This document shows, one piece after another, positions 60,490 through 64,000 of a stretch of 64,000 bases of DNA. How positions within the stretch are numbered: position 1 is the first letter of the stretch; the number at the start of each line of letters is the position of its first letter. This DNA comes from DATBLE01 sp963791425 (GTDB lineage Bacteria > Actinomycetota > Thermoleophilia > Gaiellales > Gaiellaceae): positions 496,001 through 560,000 of the forward strand of contig CAWBSE010000003.1 of NCBI GenBank assembly GCA_963791425.1, in the 5' to 3' direction. A program made the translations under genes and the position numbers. The notes below the pieces were generated by a model. The model was not told where the DNA came from and did no database searches. It worked only from the letters and a program-made list of their open reading frames with translations.

Positions 60490-63225
60490 ATGAGCGATTC
60501 TCCGCTGCGCCTGCTCGTCGTTTCGAGCCCGCCGCCCGTCAAGCGCCTTCCCGGACTCTTCCTGGCGCTGCTGGACGGGGGTGCCGAGCTCGTCTTCGCC
60601 GGTTCGGCGGGACCGCTGCCCGACGTGATCGCAACCCACGAGCGCGTGTCCACCGTGGCCCTGCCGCTCGAGCGAACCGATGCGCCTGCAGGGTCGATCG
60701 CGATGTTCCGCGCCGCCGCCGACCTCACCCGCTTCCTCGGACCGGGGCTTCGTGGCGCGAGATACCCGCGCGCGCGCGCGGCCCGGCGGCTCCTGAAGCT
60801 GGCGAAGCACCCCGATGCAAACGGCATCGCCAAGCAGGCGGCCGGCTTCCACCTCGAGCCGACGACGCACGACCGGGCGGGCCGCGCCTTCCGCGAGGTC
60901 GAGCGGCTGCTGCCCGCCGACCCGGCGCTCGAGGCGGCGATGGCGGCAGTCGGCGCCGACGCGGTGCTGCTCGTCTCGCGGGTGATGCTCGGCGGGCCCG
61001 AGCAGGACGTGATCAAGGCGGCCCGCGCACTCGACCTGCCGACGGTCATGCTCGTCTGGAGCTGGGACAACCTCTCCAGCAAGGCCGCGCTGAACGAGCA
61101 CCCCGACCACCTGCTCGTCTGGAACGAGCTACAGGTCTCGGAGGCGGCGGAGCTGCACGGCATCCCGCCGGAGCGCGTCACCGCCCTCGGCGCCGCGAAC
61201 TTCGACGCCTTCTTCGAGGAGCTGCAAAACGCACCGGCCACCCGGTCGGAGCGCAAGACGATCCTCTACCTGGGCTCGTCGCCGAAGGTCGCGCTGCACG
61301 AGCAGCCGATCTTCGACCGCTGGCTCGAGGCGGTCCGCGCGTCGGACGAGCCCATGCTGCGCGACGCCCGCGTCGTCCTGCGCCCGCACCCGGCGGCCGA
61401 GCACGCCTGGTCGACCTGGACCGCCCCCGGTGACGTCGAGGTCTCGGAGCCCCAGGCCAAGATCGAGCCGACGGCGCTCTCCCAGCTGCTCGCCGGGGCC
61501 GACGCCGTCGTCGCCCTCAACACCAGCGCCGAGATCGAGGCGGCGATCGCCGGCGTCCCGGTGCTCACGTTCCGCGCCGGCGCCGAGGCCCGCGGCCAGG
61601 AGGGCTCGGTGCACTTCACCTACCTGCTCGAGCAGAACAACGGCTTCGTCCTCGACGCTCTGACGCTGGACGAGCACGTCGCGAAGCTCGGCGCCGTCGT
61701 CCGGGGCGAATGGGACACCGAGGCGCTCCAGGGCTTCGTCGAGCGCTTCGTCCGCCCACGCGGGCTCGATCGCCCGGTCACCCCGCTCCTCGCCTCCACG
61801 GTGGTCGAGCTGGCCGCACAGGGCCGCCAAGCCCCCGCCGTGGCCGTCCCGGCGCCGGTGCGCGCGGACGGGCCCGGCGCGGAGCCGCGCATCCTCGTCT
61901 TCACGCCGCCCGGCCTGCTCCGCAACGTCCCGGACGTCTTCGTCGAGCTTGCAGGCGCCGGTGCGCGGCTCCTCGTCTCGGGACGCAGGCAGAAGAAGCC
62001 GCGCATCCCGGCCGAGTTGAAGAGCAGCCCGCAGGTCGATTTCGTGTCGCTTCCGGTCGACGAGCCCGAGGCGGTCGAGCTCCTCCGTGCCTTCCGCGAC
62101 GCGATGCGCTTCCGCGATCCCGCGTTGGAGGCGGCCTCATGGCCACGCAAACGGGCGACGCGGCGGCTGCTCAAGCTCGCCGGCCAACCCGACTGGAAGG
62201 ACGCGCTCGCCGCGCTCGCCGCGCTCCGCCTCCCGCACGACGTGTCTGCCCGCGTCGACGGCGCGCTGCGCGACATCGAGACGGAGATCCCGCCGGTCGC
62301 GGAGCTGACCGCAGCCCTCGCCGGGCTCGGCCCCGATCTGGTCTTCCTCGTCACGCGCTGCACGCTGTCGGGCCACGAGGGCACGGTGATCAAGGCGGCC
62401 CGGGCGCTGGGGGTCCCGACCCTGATGCTGGTCTGGAGCTGGGACAACCTGTCGAGCAAGGCCGTCCTGCACGAGCACCCGGACCGGCTCCTGGTCTGGA
62501 ACGAGCTGCAGGCGGGGGAGGCGACCACGCTGCACGGAGTCGACCCCGCGCGGATCGAGGTGCTCGGCGCGCCGAACTTCGACCGCTTCTTCGCGGAGGT
62601 CGAGGAGGCAGGCGACGAACGCAGCGGCAACACCATCCTCTACCTCGGCTCGTCGACGAACGTCGCCCCGGCCGAGCCGGAGATCTTCGAGCGCTGGCTC
62701 GCGGCCGTGCGGGCGAGCGCCGACCCGGGCCTCCGCGACGCCCATGTGGTCGTACGGCCGCACCCGGCGGGCCAGAACTGGCTCGACTGGTCGCCGCAGG
62801 ACGAGCGGGTGTCGGTCCGGGCGGCGGAAGAGAAGATCGACCCCGCCACGCTCGCCGTCCTGCTCGCGCAGGCCGACGCGGTCGTCGCCCTGAACACGAG
62901 CGCCGAGATCGAGGCGGCGATCGCCCGTCGGCCGGTGCTGACGTTCCGCGCCGGAGCGGACGCGCCCGGACAGGAGGGCTCGATCCACTTCAGCTATCTG
63001 CTCGAGGACGAAGGCGGCTTCGTCCTCGACGCGGCGACACTCGACGAGCATGTCGCCAGACTGGCGCAGGTGCTGGCGGGCGACTACGACCCGGCGCCGA
63101 TCGCGCGCTTCGTCGAGCGGTTCGTCCGGCCCCGCGGCCTCGACACGCCGGTCGCGCCGCTCGCCGCCGCTGCGGCGCTCGAGCTCGCAGGCGCCCGCAG
63201 CACCACCCCCGCCGGCCGGGCATGA
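60490..63225 (+). CDS. S-W-D-N family tandem fusion protein (P8)
   Basis: This 911-residue protein consists of two complete family units. Unit 1 (about 1-455) has S-W-D-N-L-S-S-K near 190, V-W-N-E-L-Q, L-N-T-S-A-E-I-E-A-A and Q-E-G-S-V-H-F. Unit 2 (about 463-911) repeats S-W-D-N-L-S-S-K near 648, V-W-N-E-L-Q, L-N-T-S-A-E-I-E-A-A and Q-E-G-S-I-H-F. The two units are much more alike than other members, so a recent tandem duplication and fusion is likely. ATG 60490 follows a divergent promoter region. The stop overlaps the start of P9 (ATGA). Possible dual-activity or processive enzyme. Confidence 0.8.
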   Translation: MSDSPLRLLVVSSPPPVKRLPGLFLALLDGGAELVFAGSAGPLPDVIATHERVSTVALPLERTDAPAGSIAMFRAAADLTRFLGPGLRGARYPRARAARRLLKLAKHPDANGIAKQAAGFHLEPTTHDRAGRAFREVERLLPADPALEAAMAAVGADAVLLVSRVMLGGPEQDVIKAARALDLPTVMLVWSWDNLSSKAALNEHPDHLLVWNELQVSEAAELHGIPPERVTALGAANFDAFFEELQNAPATRSERKTILYLGSSPKVALHEQPIFDRWLEAVRASDEPMLRDARVVLRPHPAAEHAWSTWTAPGDVEVSEPQAKIEPTALSQLLAGADAVVALNTSAEIEAAIAGVPVLTFRAGAEARGQEGSVHFTYLLEQNNGFVLDALTLDEHVAKLGAVVRGEWDTEALQGFVERFVRPRGLDRPVTPLLASTVVELAAQGRQAPAVAVPAPVRADGPGAEPRILVFTPPGLLRNVPDVFVELAGAGARLLVSGRRQKKPRIPAELKSSPQVDFVSLPVDEPEAVELLRAFRDAMRFRDPALEAASWPRKRATRRLLKLAGQPDWKDALAALAALRLPHDVSARVDGALRDIETEIPPVAELTAALAGLGPDLVFLVTRCTLSGHEGTVIKAARALGVPTLMLVWSWDNLSSKAVLHEHPDRLLVWNELQAGEATTLHGVDPARIEVLGAPNFDRFFAEVEEAGDERSGNTILYLGSSTNVAPAEPEIFERWLAAVRASADPGLRDAHVVVRPHPAGQNWLDWSPQDERVSVRAAEEKIDPATLAVLLAQADAVVALNTSAEIEAAIARRPVLTFRAGADAPGQEGSIHFSYLLEDEGGFVLDAATLDEHVARLAQVLAGDYDPAPIARFVERFVRPRGLDTPVAPLAAAAALELAGARSTTPAGRA

Positions 63226-64000
63226 AGATTCTCCTCAGCTCGTCGCCGTGGGCGCTCCCGCGCTCGCTCCCCGGGGTCGTCGGCGAGCTGCTCGACAGCG
63301 GTGTCGAGCTGGTCGTCGCCAGCGTCGAGGGCAAGGATCCGCTGCCGGAGGCGGCACGGCACCGGCCCGGGACGTCCGTGGTCGCACTGCCGACCCATCG
63401 CCCCGGCGCCGAGCATCACGCCGCCGAGATCTTCCGCGCGCTCTGCGACCTGGCCCGGTTCTACGACCCGGAGCTCGCCGACGCCGGCTGGGCCCGGCTA
63501 CGGACGGCGCGGCGGCTCCTCGACCACGTTGGCCATCCCGATTCGCTCGACGTTGCCCCGAGGCTGGCAGCGCTGGAGCTGCCGCCCGACGTGCATGCCC
63601 GCATGAGCGCGGCGTTGACCGCTGTGGAGCGGCAGCTCCCACCGATCCCGGGCCTGCCCGAGACGATCGCGGAGCTGGACGTCGACGCCGTCGTCCTGGT
63701 CAGCCGGTGCAGCCTCGGCGGATTCGAGCGCGACCTGCTGAAGGCGACCGCGCGGCTCGGCGTTCCCTCGATCATGCTCGTCTGGAGCTGGGACAACCTG
63801 TCGAGCAAGGCCGCCCTGCACGAGCACCCCGACTATCTCCTCGTCTGGAACGACCTCCAGGTGGACGAGGCGGAGCGGCTGCACGGCATCGCCCGCGATC
63901 GCGTGCACGCGATCGGCGCACCGACGTTCGACCCGTTCTTCGACGAGCTCGCGTCAGTCGGAGAGCGTCCGCCTCGCGCGGGCGAGCCGCCGACGATCCT
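63222..64000 (+). CDS. S-W-D-N family GT-B-like protein (P9), cut by window end
   Basis: ATG 63222 overlaps the TGA of P8. The visible ~259 residues read M-K-I-L-L-S-S-S-P-W, V-W-S-W-D-N-L-S-S-K, V-W-N-D-L-Q-V-D-E-A and G-A-P-T-F-D-P-F-F. The similarity is greatest to the P8 units, so it is a third copy of the same duplication series. The C terminus, and whether it is also fused, lie beyond the window. Confidence 0.8.
   Translation, partial: MKILLSSSPWALPRSLPGVVGELLDSGVELVVASVEGKDPLPEAARHRPGTSVVALPTHRPGAEHHAAEIFRALCDLARFYDPELADAGWARLRTARRLLDHVGHPDSLDVAPRLAALELPPDVHARMSAALTAVERQLPPIPGLPETIAELDVDAVVLVSRCSLGGFERDLLKATARLGVPSIMLVWSWDNLSSKAALHEHPDYLLVWNDLQVDEAERLHGIARDRVHAIGAPTFDPFFDELASVGERPPRAGEPPTI

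Overview
The window is high-GC DNA of actinobacterial character. Supporting signs are frequent GTG and TTG starts, many 1-4 base start/stop overlaps, a class E-like sortase beside an LPFTG-anchored protein, an ECF sigma factor, a CAP-domain secreted protein and three class III cyclase/AAA-ATPase/TPR proteins. The style fits a soil or aquatic member of Thermoleophilia (Gaiella or Solirubrobacter-like), but this is inference from gene style; there is no rRNA or marker gene. I see no tRNA, rRNA, CRISPR array or transposase.

Region 1 (1-8 kb) carries envelope genes: the end of a family 2 glycosyltransferase, a polysaccharide deacetylase, a large polyprenyl glycosylphosphotransferase, and a minus-strand group O-antigen-ligase-like protein -> ECF sigma -> LPFTG protein -> sortase, followed by a CAP protein. 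Region 2 (8-23 kb) is accessory: a secreted Cys/Lys-repeat protein, three cyclase-ATPase paralogues, a DUF4389 protein, a YecM-like protein, a small membrane-anchored protein, and a cupin/MarR divergent pair. A dispersed repeat occurs four times in direct orientation around the cyclase genes. The first ~560 bases of two cyclase genes are almost identical.

Region 3 (23-64 kb, continuing past the right edge) is one very large surface-polysaccharide locus. It holds a Wzz-like protein, several glycosyltransferases, a short phosphoglycosyl transferase, a KpsC/KpsS-type capsule protein, an ABC-2 permease with a Wzt-like partner, and many tailoring enzymes. The tailoring set is a D-glucuronyl C5-epimerase, a deacetylase, four sulfotransferases, two 2-oxoglutarate/Fe(II)-type oxygenases, methyltransferases and an ATP-grasp enzyme. 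It also contains nine genes (ten units) of a paralogous GT-B-like family marked by an S-W-D-N/H-L motif, one of them a fused tandem duplication.

Together the genes suggest assembly, ABC export and modification of an acidic, possibly sulfated and epimerised capsule; the polymer itself is inference. The Wzt-like ATPase lacks recognisable catalytic residues, which is the most unexpected single-gene observation. Five genes carry single-base frameshifts, four of them in or beside short G/C runs, so sequence error must be excluded before they are called broken.
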